From the NCBI GenBank assembly GCA_945787015.1, contig CALZGM010000007.1:62001-126000 (forward strand): a DNA stretch of 64,000 nt, in the 5' to 3' direction. Every line of letters starts with the position of its first letter. Within the stretch, counting starts at the first letter, position 1. The stretch is from an uncultured Roseburia sp. Its GTDB lineage: Bacteria > Bacillota > Clostridia > Lachnospirales > Lachnospiraceae. The position numbers were made by a program, and so were the translations under genes. The notes under the pieces are model-generated. The model was not told the origin of the DNA and did no database searches. It saw only the letters and a list, made by a program, of their open reading frames with translations. Of this stretch, positions 8,651 to 16,751 are shown in pieces.

Positions 8651-9580
8651 CTATGAACGGTATTCTATCGGCTTTGTCAGCTTGACCACATACGCTGCCG
8701 ATACAAAGATGATGATTCCCGTGATGCTTAACATAATCTGACCGGGAATCGTGTGCATTAGGGTGTCATACCATGACTGGTTCAAAAAGTATAAGAGCGG
8801 AATGTTCCCCACTACAAGCAGCACCATCGTGATATATTCCTTTCTTGGCTCAAACACCAGATACTCCAGTTCTGCATTCACGATACGCATATCGGACAGC
8901 TTCGCCACAATCGGTGTTAACGTGGTCTTTAAAGACCTGTCATACAGGCAGGCTTTCAGTGCATCTACCCATTCTTCAAATACATCATTGGCAATCTTAC
9001 CCTTTAAGTCCTCCAGCGCCGACTCCAAATCTGAATCAATGAGCCGGATTCTTGCCACAAAGTCCTGAAACACATTCTTAACCGGCGGATTCAAATATTC
9101 CAGATTTTCCTCCACCGAAGTCAGGATATCCTCACTCCGCAGGTAGGCGGTAGTAATGATGGACAGGGCGGTTTCCAGTTCCGCAGATACGTCCTTTTTA
9201 AAGTGGGAGGCTGTCAGCTTAATATACCAGAACGGCACGAACATAAAGCCTGCCACCGCAACCGGTACTAAAAAGAAGTTCCCGATCATTGCTGCCCCGG
9301 CTGCTCCGGCTGCAGACAAAAGCAGGGATACCGTGCATAACAGCGGAAACATCTCCTCCCGGTCCGTGGATTTTAGGATTTCCTGCACTTCTTCGATTTC
9401 CCTGCGGAAAAAGGACTTCTTTTTCTGCTTCGTTTCCTCCAGTATTTCCTCCCGGATTCCCTTCGGACCGTTCAAAAGCCGGTTGAAGATGTTTCCGGTA
9501 AAATCATGTAACCCTATCCGAAAAACCAGAAAGGAACCGATGATAATGCCTAAGCAGGCCATTACCTGTAATGTCAGCAT
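8651..9580 (-). CDS. tadB: TadB-like type II secretion F-family protein
   Basis: This protein of about 309 residues is the second platform protein of the Tad system. It has an N-terminal membrane helix (LQVMACLGIIIGSFLVF), a cytoplasmic region, two hydrophobic segments around residues 85-125, a T2SF helical domain and two C-terminal helices. The ATG at 9580 is preceded by GGAG at 8 nt and overlaps the end of the ATPase gene by 7 bp, indicating translational coupling. A longer reading frame upstream lacks a better ribosome site. Confidence 0.8.
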   Translation of the reverse strand: MLTLQVMACLGIIIGSFLVFRIGLHDFTGNIFNRLLNGPKGIREEILEETKQKKKSFFRREIEEVQEILKSTDREEMFPLLCTVSLLLSAAGAAGAAMIGNFFLVPVAVAGFMFVPFWYIKLTASHFKKDVSAELETALSIITTAYLRSEDILTSVEENLEYLNPPVKNVFQDFVARIRLIDSDLESALEDLKGKIANDVFEEWVDALKACLYDRSLKTTLTPIVAKLSDMRIVNAELEYLVFEPRKEYITMVLLVVGNIPLLYFLNQSWYDTLMHTIPGQIMLSITGIIIFVSAAYVVKLTKPIEYRS

Positions 9581-10926
9581 GTTTCTTCTCCTTTCGAAAT
9601 TTTTTGCAGCACTTCTTTGGGCATGCCGTTTTCCAGAAACCTCTTTTTCAGGCTCTCGGAAATACCGCATACTTTTTTATGAGTTCCGTTGATGATAAAC
9701 TGATCCCCTTCCACCCGGTTCTCCGTAATCTCATAGCGGTACAGGGAATTAAATTTCCGTTTCCCGTCCCTTGTGATCTCACACTCCATGATTTCCATCA
9801 GCCTTCTTTTTTTGTTTTCTAGCTGCTTGGTGAACACCACGATAGGGAATGCCTCGGTTACCAAGTCCATCAGCACATCATCATCCATATCGTATTTTCT
9901 TTTACACAGCGTCCTCATTCGGCTGTAGGTGCTTTCACAACTGTTACTGTGGATCGTAGTCAGCACGGTATGTCCGGTTCTAGCCGATTCCTGTGCGGTA
10001 TAAGCCTCCGAGCTTCTCATCTCTCCTACACAGATGATTTCCGGGTTGAAACGCAGGGCCATATCAAGGAGCATATCCTGATCGATGTTCTGTTTCTCAT
10101 TCTCGCTGTATCTGGTCAGTGTATGCACAACGCTGTTTGTTACTTTTCCATCCTTTTCCCTAACCAGTGCCAGTTCCCGGCTTCCGTTCTCGATGGTAAA
10201 GATTCGCTTGTTATCGGGAATGGTCGTAAGGAGCCACCCGGCAAGGGTTGTCTTTCCGGAACTTGTGGCACCCGCCACACAGATACTGATGCCATAACGC
10301 AGGCACTCTGCAAGGAAATCCAGCATTTCCCCGGTTGCTGTTCCTCCCTCCACAAAATCCTCTTTTTTCAGATTCTGCGGATTCACGATTCGGATGGAGG
10401 CTGCAATCCCCACATCCTCATCCACCAGTGGTGTCTTTAACACGGCAATACGGATGTTCTTGCTTAAGTGTCCCAATACTGCCGGGGATGCGTTATCCAG
10501 CACCATGCCGGAGACATGGAGCATACGGCGGATTACATTGATGGCATGGTCCGGGGATTCAAAGTGTTCGTCTAGTTTCTCACACCTCCCGTCACTGTAC
10601 TGTACCTCGATATCTTTCCACGAGTTGATATCAATCTCCTCGATGCCGGTTCCGAAGATGTACTTGGTGAGGAAAGAAAACTCTGCCATTTCGGTATAAA
10701 GGTCATCAATGAGCTGCTCCTGTGTCTTTCCTTTTACCGTGATTCGGTAGTCACAGATGTACTTGGTAATGTAACGCTTTACCTGTTGTTTTACTTCTTC
10801 ATTGCCACCCTCCACCATGAGCGTGGAATATTTGCTTGAAATGTATTCCTGTACTTCCTTTAAGACATCGGTAAACGCCCTGCCCTTTTCCTCCGGGGCA
10901 AAGAAGAGACTCTGATTATTTTTCAT
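9574..10926 (-). CDS. tadA: TadA/CpaF-family pilus assembly ATPase
   Basis: This 450-residue secretion ATPase of the TadA/CpaF/VirB11 group is predicted to energise pilin assembly from the cytoplasmic face. Walker A is GATSSGKTTL near residue 218. An acidic Walker-B-type segment IICVGEMRSSEAY follows near residue 300, and a His-box-like GHTVLTTIHSN near residue 320. The N-terminal region contains the usual FGTGIEEIDIN segment. Its ATG overlaps the stop of the CpaE-like gene and has GGAGG upstream. VirB11 conjugation ATPases share the fold, but flanking TadB, TadC, prepilin peptidase and CpaB-like genes support a Tad role. Confidence 0.9.
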   Translation of the reverse strand: MKNNQSLFFAPEEKGRAFTDVLKEVQEYISSKYSTLMVEGGNEEVKQQVKRYITKYICDYRITVKGKTQEQLIDDLYTEMAEFSFLTKYIFGTGIEEIDINSWKDIEVQYSDGRCEKLDEHFESPDHAINVIRRMLHVSGMVLDNASPAVLGHLSKNIRIAVLKTPLVDEDVGIAASIRIVNPQNLKKEDFVEGGTATGEMLDFLAECLRYGISICVAGATSSGKTTLAGWLLTTIPDNKRIFTIENGSRELALVREKDGKVTNSVVHTLTRYSENEKQNIDQDMLLDMALRFNPEIICVGEMRSSEAYTAQESARTGHTVLTTIHSNSCESTYSRMRTLCKRKYDMDDDVLMDLVTEAFPIVVFTKQLENKKRRLMEIMECEITRDGKRKFNSLYRYEITENRVEGDQFIINGTHKKVCGISESLKKRFLENGMPKEVLQKISKGEETC

Positions 10927-11732
10927 ACGCCGAACACCTCCCTGCCAATCTTCTCAATCTCTTTCCGGAATGCCCGGCTTTCTTTCAGACACAGCTCCCC
11001 AAGCATTTCTCCCTCTAAAAACTGTGTTTCCACTTCGCTGCTATATGGAATCTGAAATGCCACATTTCCAAGCACCTGCTCGATATGGCTGCTGGCCTCC
11101 TGCTGTTTTACGTTGGAGGCTACCTTTAACTGTTTGTCTGCATCCCATTTGTTATCCTTAAGCAGGGGAAGCTGGGAGGAAAGGTAGCTTATGGATTTCA
11201 AATCACAGTTCACCAGCCGAAGCACCGTATCCGCTTCCATCAATGCCACCGCCGATAAGATATCCGATGCAATGGTGCTGGTACAGTCAATGATGACAAA
11301 AGGTGCGACATCCCTTGCCTGCTCAATCAGTTCTGCAGCCTGTGTCTGCTCGTAGGGCGGATAGGTGAACACGTTCTCTCCCTTTAACATCCCCACCATC
11401 GACAGGTAATCATTCTTTTTGTAGAACATACAGTTCTTCTTGATGAGATTCTCCGTCACATGTGTGGCTGCAAGGATGCTGCCCAGGGACTTTTCCCCTT
11501 CAAGGTCTGTGGATGCACAGATACAGGGCAGGGGCGGGGTAGTCATGTCAGCAAAAATAAGCAGTACATTGTGTTTCTTTCTGGCCAGGTATTCAGCCAG
11601 TTTCACAGACACCACAGTCTTTCCTGATGCCGGACTGCCCCATACCGCCAGAACACCGCCTTCCGGCTCACTTCTGTTATCTTCTTCCGGTTCCAAATTT
11701 CTCTGGAACAAAGAATTTCTGGTAAAATTCAC
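10923..11732 (-). CDS. CpaE/TadZ-like P-loop ATPase
   Basis: The protein has 269 residues. A deviant Walker A motif (WGSPASGKTVVSVKLAEYL) lies near residues 31-49. The second P-loop features of the MinD/ParA group follow: an aspartate in LLIFADMTTPPLP and VIIDCTSTIASD near residue 150. CpaE/TadZ proteins localise Tad pilus machines at the membrane or pole. The GTG start at 11732 has GGAGG upstream. It overlaps the TadA gene by 4 bp. A ParA-like partition role is less likely because there is no ParB partner nearby. Confidence 0.75.
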   Translation of the reverse strand: MNFTRNSLFQRNLEPEEDNRSEPEGGVLAVWGSPASGKTVVSVKLAEYLARKKHNVLLIFADMTTPPLPCICASTDLEGEKSLGSILAATHVTENLIKKNCMFYKKNDYLSMVGMLKGENVFTYPPYEQTQAAELIEQARDVAPFVIIDCTSTIASDILSAVALMEADTVLRLVNCDLKSISYLSSQLPLLKDNKWDADKQLKVASNVKQQEASSHIEQVLGNVAFQIPYSSEVETQFLEGEMLGELCLKESRAFRKEIEKIGREVFGV

Positions 11733-11735
11733 ACC

Positions 11736-12599
11736 CTATTCCTCCCTGTCTGTCGTTTCTGATTCTTTTGTCTGTCCGGACTCCTCTTCGGTATGACAGT
11801 CCAGATCAGTCTCACCTCCGGACACAGGCACGTCATTTTTTACAACGGATACTTCTTCCTCCTCTGCGGATTCATCCTTAAACATTTCATCTAACACCTG
11901 ATCCTGTGCCTCAATGAACTTCGCTGCCTTTTCACTCTCTCCCCGGTACACCAGTGCCAGATGGATTTCTCCCTCGGCTTCCAGTCTGGCAAGGAGTCTG
12001 CTCTGATCCGGGCGTACCAGTACCGTAACGGTGGAAGGAAGTTCCTTTTCTTCCTCTGACTGTTCCCCCGTATTGGCATCGTAGCCGGATTTGGCAGTCA
12101 CGGCGATGACCTCTACGAATTTTAATTCTGCCGGAATGACGGTTTCTCCGCTGCCGAGATAGTCCGGTGCAATGACGGAGACAATGTCACCGCTCTTTAA
12201 CTTGCCGGACAGTCCTTCCGCAAATGAACTGATGGTGATGGACATGGCCTGTTTTTCCCCATTCAAGCTGTACAAATATTTATTCTCTGCCGCCGGTTCC
12301 TCGGACAATTTCTCTGATACGATATAATCTCCCGCATAAACATCCGCAGTCAGATATTTTCCCTCCACCTCTGCGATGCTTCTGACCACATTTTCGGGCA
12401 GGTTGTATCCGCCTACCTCTACCTCCTGCACCATACTTCTCTTGATCTCCTCGCCTGCCTTTGCAGGTTTTACAAAACGCACGATGGTTGCTTTTTTTGA
12501 CAATCCTGAATTGATTAACGGTGTGATTGCAAAGCAGATCAACAGTGATACTGCAATGCAGAAAATACCAAGTACAGTCCGGTTCTTAAATAATTTCAT
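11736..12599 (-). CDS. CpaB/RcpC-like SAF-domain pilus assembly protein
   Basis: This 287-residue protein has one N-terminal membrane helix (about residues 8-28), then an SAF-type domain at about residues 38-115 (ATIVRFVKPAKAGEEIKRSM, then LTADVYAGDYIVSEKL). A beta-rich domain resembling RcpC/CpaB follows (SGKLKSGDIVSVIAP), with an acidic C-terminal tail. CpaB-type proteins act outside the membrane in Flp pilus assembly. The ATG at 12599 has AGGAGG upstream, overlapping the end of the peptidase gene. In a Gram-positive host there is no secretin, so it may act in the cell wall. Confidence 0.75.
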   Translation of the reverse strand: MKLFKNRTVLGIFCIAVSLLICFAITPLINSGLSKKATIVRFVKPAKAGEEIKRSMVQEVEVGGYNLPENVVRSIAEVEGKYLTADVYAGDYIVSEKLSEEPAAENKYLYSLNGEKQAMSITISSFAEGLSGKLKSGDIVSVIAPDYLGSGETVIPAELKFVEVIAVTAKSGYDANTGEQSEEEKELPSTVTVLVRPDQSRLLARLEAEGEIHLALVYRGESEKAAKFIEAQDQVLDEMFKDESAEEEEVSVVKNDVPVSGGETDLDCHTEEESGQTKESETTDREE

Positions 12600-12601
12600 C
12601 T

Positions 12602-13033
12602 TCAAAAAATTCCTCCTGTTCCGATGCCTAACAGCATCCCAATCCAAAGAAAAGGAACAAGCGGATATGCCTGCTCCTTTCCCGTTTTCGATTTCTTTTT
12701 AATGATTTTTCCCATACTCATGCAAACACCATGCCAGATCAGCATCAGTAATAAGGCGGCAAGCAGTCCGATAAAGGCGGCACGGAGTCCAAGTACTACG
12801 CCGCAGGCTGCAGTCAGCTTCACATCCCCTCCGCCAATACCTCCTGTCGTAATCCCTGCTATCAAAAGCGGCAGGCATGCAAGAAGTCCTAATATACTTG
12901 GCTTTCCCGGCGGGATCAGACTTACGGCTGCCACAAGGCAGGGTATCCAGTCCGGTATGATCCGTTTCCTCACATCAGAAACTGCCGCCAAAGACAGAGC
13001 AAGAAAAAATAAAATCGTTCTGACCATCCACAT
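12602..13033 (-). CDS. Prepilin peptidase, TadV/CpaA type
   Basis: This 143-residue integral membrane aspartyl protease of the A24 family lacks the N-terminal methylase domain of PilD, as is usual for TadV/CpaA. The two catalytic aspartates are visible, in AVSDVRKRIIPDW (about residue 20) and GGGDVKLTAA (about residue 74). It should cleave the leaders of the pilin-like proteins encoded on both sides. The start has no strong ribosome site and follows the SpoVG-like gene by 5 bp, so translation may be coupled. Confidence 0.85.
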   Translation of the reverse strand: MWMVRTILFFLALSLAAVSDVRKRIIPDWIPCLVAAVSLIPPGKPSILGLLACLPLLIAGITTGGIGGGDVKLTAACGVVLGLRAAFIGLLAALLLMLIWHGVCMSMGKIIKKKSKTGKEQAYPLVPFLWIGMLLGIGTGGIF

Positions 13034-13038
13034 CAGAA

Positions 13039-13434
13039 CTACATTCCCATGCTCATGCCGGGGGCGTCTTCCTGTTCCATTCCTTCCTCCGGCTCATCCA
13101 CATCAAGCACCTGAGAGAGAATGCTGTCCTGATAGGCTTTTTGTACGATCTGGTCAAACTGTTCCTTCAGACTCTTGTCAGTAAAAAAGACAGAGTCTTT
13201 ATACTCATCCGTATGGGGCATCTTGGTGCGGGGCATGGTAACCGTCAGCCCGTAGTCATCTTCCTTAATCTTCACGTTACGGATGGTCATGATATCTCCA
13301 ATCTTCACATCCGCAGTTGCAAGGACTCCCCTTTCCGGATTCTGTTCCTTGATAAGCGCCTCCATCTTTAACTGCTCCATGCTGCTTTCCGTTTCGGTTT
13401 CCTGTGTTCTATTCTGATTTGTTGTTCTGGGCAT
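13039..13434 (-). CDS. SpoVG-like protein
   Basis: This 131-residue protein has a SpoVG-type core at about residues 38-108: an ADVKIGDIMTIRNVKIKEDD strand pair, a GLTVTMPRTK segment aligning with the NGLFVAMPS-type core of SpoVG, and a C-terminal helix. SpoVG proteins are small nucleic-acid-binding regulators. A Met/Glu-rich tail (GMEQEDAPGMSMGM) is extra. AGGAGG precedes the ATG. It lies between the pilin-like peptide and the prepilin peptidase, so it may regulate the operon. A second SpoVG-like gene is at 13723. Confidence 0.65.
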   Translation of the reverse strand: MPRTTNQNRTQETETESSMEQLKMEALIKEQNPERGVLATADVKIGDIMTIRNVKIKEDDYGLTVTMPRTKMPHTDEYKDSVFFTDKSLKEQFDQIVQKAYQDSILSQVLDVDEPEEGMEQEDAPGMSMGM

Positions 13435-13449
13435 CTTCGTTTCCTCCTA

Positions 13450-13680
13450 TTAACCTGCGTAGTTGAACATTTCCTGAATTCTCCGGGTAAGGGTAGGCAT
13501 TACCACATCCCCAAACAGTGCATAAAGGCCGGCAAGCAGGAGCGCACCAAGCACTACGGCAATCAGAATCTTGACTGCGGTATCCACATAGTTCTCTCCT
13601 CTTGTGTCCTTCATCAGCATGACAGCCTTTCTTGCTGTTTTCTTTACGTTACCCGTTACTTTCTGCATCATTTTTCTCAT
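13450..13680 (-). CDS. Flp-like pilin peptide
   Basis: The 76-residue protein has a long basic leader of about 27 residues, then RGENYVDTAVKILIAVVLG, a single hydrophobic helix, and a short tail with an aromatic end (MFNYAG). The size and one-helix design fit the major Flp pilin of Tad systems. The cleavage site would be after the Gly of TRG, which places the conserved acidic residue differently from a canonical Flp pilin. GGAGG precedes the ATG. It is encoded near the prepilin peptidase. Confidence 0.65.
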   Translation of the reverse strand: MRKMMQKVTGNVKKTARKAVMLMKDTRGENYVDTAVKILIAVVLGALLLAGLYALFGDVVMPTLTRRIQEMFNYAG

Positions 13681-13722
13681 TTCTTTTTTCCTCCATTATG
13701 TTTTAGTTGATTATGGTTTTCC

Positions 13723-14136
13723 TTACATTCCTGACATTTCCATAGCCTGTCCCTCCGGGGCCTGCTGCATTTCATGGTGTTTTGCCACCGTATTCTGACC
13801 CTGTGCAACCGCCTGTTCATAGGCACCAATCACTGCCTCATGAAGCTTCTGTCTGCATTCTGCCGTGATTGGGAAACAGATATCCTTATACTCGCTTCCG
13901 ACCTTATAGCTCGGCATGGAAACAAATAAACCATTTGTCCCATCAATAATCTTCACTCCGCGGATTGCAAATGCCCCGTTAATGTTCACGGATGCGGTAC
14001 CCTTGATAGAGTCATTCGGCTTAATGGAATGAATGCGGACATCAAACTGAAGCGGCAGTGCATTGGTTCCTCCCATTTCCTGTGCCGTATTCTCTGCCCT
14101 GCTCTGTGTGTTTCTTGTACTTTTTCCTGTTGCCAT
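13723..14136 (-). CDS. SpoVG-family regulator
   Basis: This 137-residue protein has a clear SpoVG core (about residues 28-100): FDVRIHSIKP, GTASVNINGAFAIRGVKIID, GTNGLFVSMPSYK, then a helix ending VIGAYEQAVAQ. SpoVG homologues bind nucleic acid and act as global regulators. A Gln/Met-rich tail follows. The ATG at 14136 has AAAGGAG at 5-6 nt upstream; a longer frame upstream overlaps the YodL gene and has no better ribosome site. Presumably it regulates the pilus or transfer genes. Confidence 0.8.
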   Translation of the reverse strand: MATGKSTRNTQSRAENTAQEMGGTNALPLQFDVRIHSIKPNDSIKGTASVNINGAFAIRGVKIIDGTNGLFVSMPSYKVGSEYKDICFPITAECRQKLHEAVIGAYEQAVAQGQNTVAKHHEMQQAPEGQAMEMSGM

Positions 14137-14152
14137 GTTTCTCCTTTCTGCC

Positions 14153-14695
14153 TTATGGCTGATTGTTTCCCTTGAAAAATTCAATTTCTTCATAGCCTGC
14201 CGGTTCCACATAAAAATAGCGGCTGGTATCTCCATCCGCAAATTCAATCACATCTGATATGGATAATGCATGACCTTTGAAATCTGCCGGAACTTTTCTT
14301 CCAAATTTATCCCAGACAGCTTCCAAATCAAATTTTTCAATCTCTCCTTCATAGACAAGGACATATTCCTCTCTCTGCGGCTGTGCATATCCTCTTTTCC
14401 TTCTCTCTGCCAGACTGACAAACCGCATCATAATCGGACTCTCCTGTCCCAACTGGTAAATCTTTACCGTTCTGCCTTCTTTCGGAGCTTCTCTTTCTTC
14501 AATTTCTCCTCCTTCTGACAAACGGTCATATACCCCTTCCCTGATTTCCACTTCTGCCTGCTCTTTTTCTCTGATGAAGCGGATCAATTCCTCTTTCTGA
14601 AAGAGCGAGTCCAGTATCACGGTTCCACCATGCAGATATCCTGCCGGATTTCCATAGTAGAAAAGGACTCCATTCTGAATAAAAATCTGTCTCAT
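14153..14695 (-). CDS. YodL-domain protein
   Basis: The 180-residue soluble protein has a C-terminal half resembling the YodL domain: YVLVYEGEIEKFDLEAVWDK, then FGRKVPADFKGHALSISDVI with the typical P-x-D-F-x-G-H-x-L-S-x-S-D signature, then a terminal FYVEPAGYEEIEFF. Such domains are common in Firmicute mobile elements; their biochemical role is not established. The N-terminal half is unrecognised. The ATG overlaps the stop of the upstream gene (ATGA). Confidence 0.75.
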   Translation of the reverse strand: MRQIFIQNGVLFYYGNPAGYLHGGTVILDSLFQKEELIRFIREKEQAEVEIREGVYDRLSEGGEIEEREAPKEGRTVKIYQLGQESPIMMRFVSLAERRKRGYAQPQREEYVLVYEGEIEKFDLEAVWDKFGRKVPADFKGHALSISDVIEFADGDTSRYFYVEPAGYEEIEFFKGNNQP

Positions 14696-14970
14696 CCACT
14701 CTCCCCGCTTATGCTGCGAAGATACGGAATCAACTGCTGGTCCAAAAGCATCCTGTCCTCGCAGTATAAAAAAAGTTTGGAAAGCCCAAGCAGGAAAGGC
14801 TCACCGTCAAGCGTATGGATGGTGATAATGCTTCCTTCATGACAGTTTCGGATAAAGTCAGCAATGGAGAGCAGGTTTCCATCCACCAGCATCTGGCTGA
14901 CCTTATCGTCTCTGATTTCAAAAGCCTTGTACTTACTTTCTAACAACCTCTTCCCCTTCCTCCTGTGCAA
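14692..14970 (-). CDS. Small ICE protein of unknown function
   Basis: This small soluble protein is up to 92 residues long, with a helical N-terminus and a C-terminal segment with ITIHTLDGEPFLLGLSKLFL. No domain is recognised. The start is uncertain: the ATG at 14970 has no good ribosome site, whereas a TTG at 14946 lies about 12 nt after AGGAGG. It overlaps the end of the AbrB-like gene. Confidence 0.55.
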   Translation of the reverse strand: MHRRKGKRLLESKYKAFEIRDDKVSQMLVDGNLLSIADFIRNCHEGSIITIHTLDGEPFLLGLSKLFLYCEDRMLLDQQLIPYLRSISGESG

Positions 14971-15226
14971 GTTTCAGGATTCTTGCCGCCAGAGCCACCT
15001 GCTTCTCATGGCTCATGGTCTTTACTGCAGCATTCACATAGGCTTCCACTGCTTCCGGGTCCTGGCTTCCAATTTCCACGATATCCACTTTGACTATGGA
15101 AAGTTTTCCACCACATACGGACAGCTTTAAGATATCACCATATTCCATTTCCGCTTTCTGGCGGAGTTCTTTGGGAATCAGAACCCGGCCCTTCTCATCC
15201 AGAAGCTTATACACCGGCTTTTTCAT
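14933..15226 (-). CDS. AbrB/SpoVT-type DNA-binding protein
   Basis: This 97-residue protein has an N-terminal swapped-hairpin AbrB domain (residues 4-45: YKLLDEKGRVLIPKELRQKA, then YGDILKLSVCGGKLSIVKV). A helical C-terminal half probably makes contacts between subunits. Proteins of this family are dimeric transcription factors or antitoxins; no partner toxin is seen. GAGGAGG precedes the ATG. It overlaps the second AbrB-like gene by 20 bp. Confidence 0.8.
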   Translation of the reverse strand: MKKPVYKLLDEKGRVLIPKELRQKAEMEYGDILKLSVCGGKLSIVKVDIVEIGSQDPEAVEAYVNAAVKTMSHEKQVALAARILKLAQEEGEEVVRK

Positions 15227-15656
15227 CTGTTTCCTCCTCTGTCGCTCGCAATATAATCTTTACCTTATCCTCTGAAACCCCAAACTCCTTGCAGATCATA
15301 AGCAGTTCTTCCGGAATCGGAGTTTCGTCTGCCATCTGGGCAGGCAGGATGATAATCTTTTGTTCCTGACACACAATATCAAGGTCTGCATCCATAGGTA
15401 TCCCTGCATCCTGTAAGAGTTCCTGCGGAATCTGGAATACAATGTTCTGTTCCTTCATCAGTTCCTCTGATGCATCCTGTTCTGCCCTTACGAGCAGAAA
15501 CTCCTTTGATTCATTCTTAAGTTCTTCTTCCTCTGCCATATAAATCAGCTTGACCGCTTCCCCGGTCCGGATGCCTGTCTGCTCTAACATCACCGCAGGA
15601 ATTTCGATGCACCCTTTCTCATTCAACTTTCCTTCCATCTCCACTAACTGAAGCAT
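15207..15656 (-). CDS. AbrB-like regulator with two beta-hairpin modules
   Basis: The protein is about 149 residues. Two similar modules follow each other: residues 1-45 (LVEMEGKLNEKGCIEIPAVM, TGIRTGEAVKLIY) and about residues 63-100 (IVFQIPQELLQDAGIPMDAD, LDIVCQEQKIIIL). Both have the AbrB/MazE hairpin pattern of a 'resist or accept' strand followed by LxxxGI. The C-terminus is a helical tail. The ATG at 15656 is preceded by GAGAGGAAGG; it overlaps the methylase C-terminus by 38 bp in another frame. The role is likely transcriptional regulation of the element. Confidence 0.65.
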   Translation of the reverse strand: MLQLVEMEGKLNEKGCIEIPAVMLEQTGIRTGEAVKLIYMAEEEELKNESKEFLLVRAEQDASEELMKEQNIVFQIPQELLQDAGIPMDADLDIVCQEQKIIILPAQMADETPIPEELLMICKEFGVSEDKVKIILRATEEETDEKAGV

Positions 15657-16674
15657 GTCCTTCCTCCTCTCTTTCCTCCGGACTCTCGTCCGAATTTGCT
15701 GCCGTATCCTGTAATCCTGTCGGGGCTTCCCTTCCCCGCCAGAGAGAGCCTTTTGATTCCCCGTACAGTTCAAACAGGCTCATCTGCACCGGCAGACTGT
15801 TGCGTCTTTCATTCATGTCATAGTTGGCGATCAGCACCTCCGGATACTCACAGCCATTGTCATACCTCTGTGCAAGGTTGTTGATCCGCTTTACCGATTC
15901 AATCTGAAAGTCCTGATACAGTTCTCTGATATATTCACAGTCGTTATAGGACACCATAAATTTTCCTTGAATGCCTGCAAGGGTATCCCGAAGCCTCACA
16001 TGATCCTCTTTCCTAAACACCACCTCATAGTGTCCTTCCGTTTCAAAATACGGTGGATCGCAATAAAAAAAGGCATTCGGTCTGTCGTACTGACGGATGA
16101 GTGCCTCAAAATCTTTATTTTCTATGACTGTATCTTTCAGTCTTCGGTTCGCCTCCCATATGATGGTAAAGGTCTTTCGGATGTCAAAGGGCTGGCAGCC
16201 ATAGGAAGTACATCCGCTTCCGTAGCTGTATCGGATGATCTTATAAAAAGCCGCAGCCCTCTGCACATCTCCAACCTTTGCTCTCTCCATCAGAATTTGC
16301 CTGATTTCTTCTGCCTCCGGCTCTTTCAAAAAGTGTGTGGCAATCTCCAGTTCCTCAGAGAGATGCTCACTCTTGAATTCTTCCATCGTCAGAAATTTCC
16401 GCAGGGTTACAAATTCATCCCTTGAATTCAAGGGAAGGAAAGCCAGTTCTTTTAAAAGTGCCATCGGTCTTTCCTTGACACAATAAAAGAGGTTTGCAAG
16501 ATTCGAATTGAAATCATTGTAAACCTCCATGCATTTATCCGGCGGCTTTCCGAATAGAACCCAGCCGCCTCCACCGAATACTTCTATGTACCGGTCATAT
16601 TCTGTGGGCATGCGCAGGTAAATCAGATCACGGAGTGCTTTCTTACCGCCTACCCAACTGATGATGCTGTTCAA
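15619..16674 (-). CDS. D12-class DNA adenine methyltransferase
   Basis: The 351-residue N6-adenine methyltransferase resembles Dam. The AdoMet-binding FxGxG-type motif is VFGGGGWVLF near residue 34, the catalytic motif is CDPPY near residue 202, and the N-terminus SIISWVGGKKALR is the usual motif X. No restriction endonuclease is adjacent, so it is best described as an orphan methylase that may protect element DNA from host restriction or mark it. The start is TTG with GGGAGG 6-7 nt upstream. The final ~35 residues look like an extension reading over the AbrB gene start. Confidence 0.9.
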   Translation of the reverse strand: MNSIISWVGGKKALRDLIYLRMPTEYDRYIEVFGGGGWVLFGKPPDKCMEVYNDFNSNLANLFYCVKERPMALLKELAFLPLNSRDEFVTLRKFLTMEEFKSEHLSEELEIATHFLKEPEAEEIRQILMERAKVGDVQRAAAFYKIIRYSYGSGCTSYGCQPFDIRKTFTIIWEANRRLKDTVIENKDFEALIRQYDRPNAFFYCDPPYFETEGHYEVVFRKEDHVRLRDTLAGIQGKFMVSYNDCEYIRELYQDFQIESVKRINNLAQRYDNGCEYPEVLIANYDMNERRNSLPVQMSLFELYGESKGSLWRGREAPTGLQDTAANSDESPEEREEEGHASVSGDGRKVE

Positions 16675-16751
16675 TTTTTATCCTCCCTCCTTTTCTTAGG
16701 GCACACATTACTACAGACTTCTTCAGATATCTAGCAGAACTTTTCCACATT

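Noticed and set aside
14933-15656. AbrB-like genes as a toxin-antitoxin module
   Set aside because: Neither neighbour resembles a MazF, PIN or other known toxin.
15619-16674. A restriction-modification system around the adenine methylase
   Set aside because: No endonuclease gene is adjacent; the methylase looks solitary.
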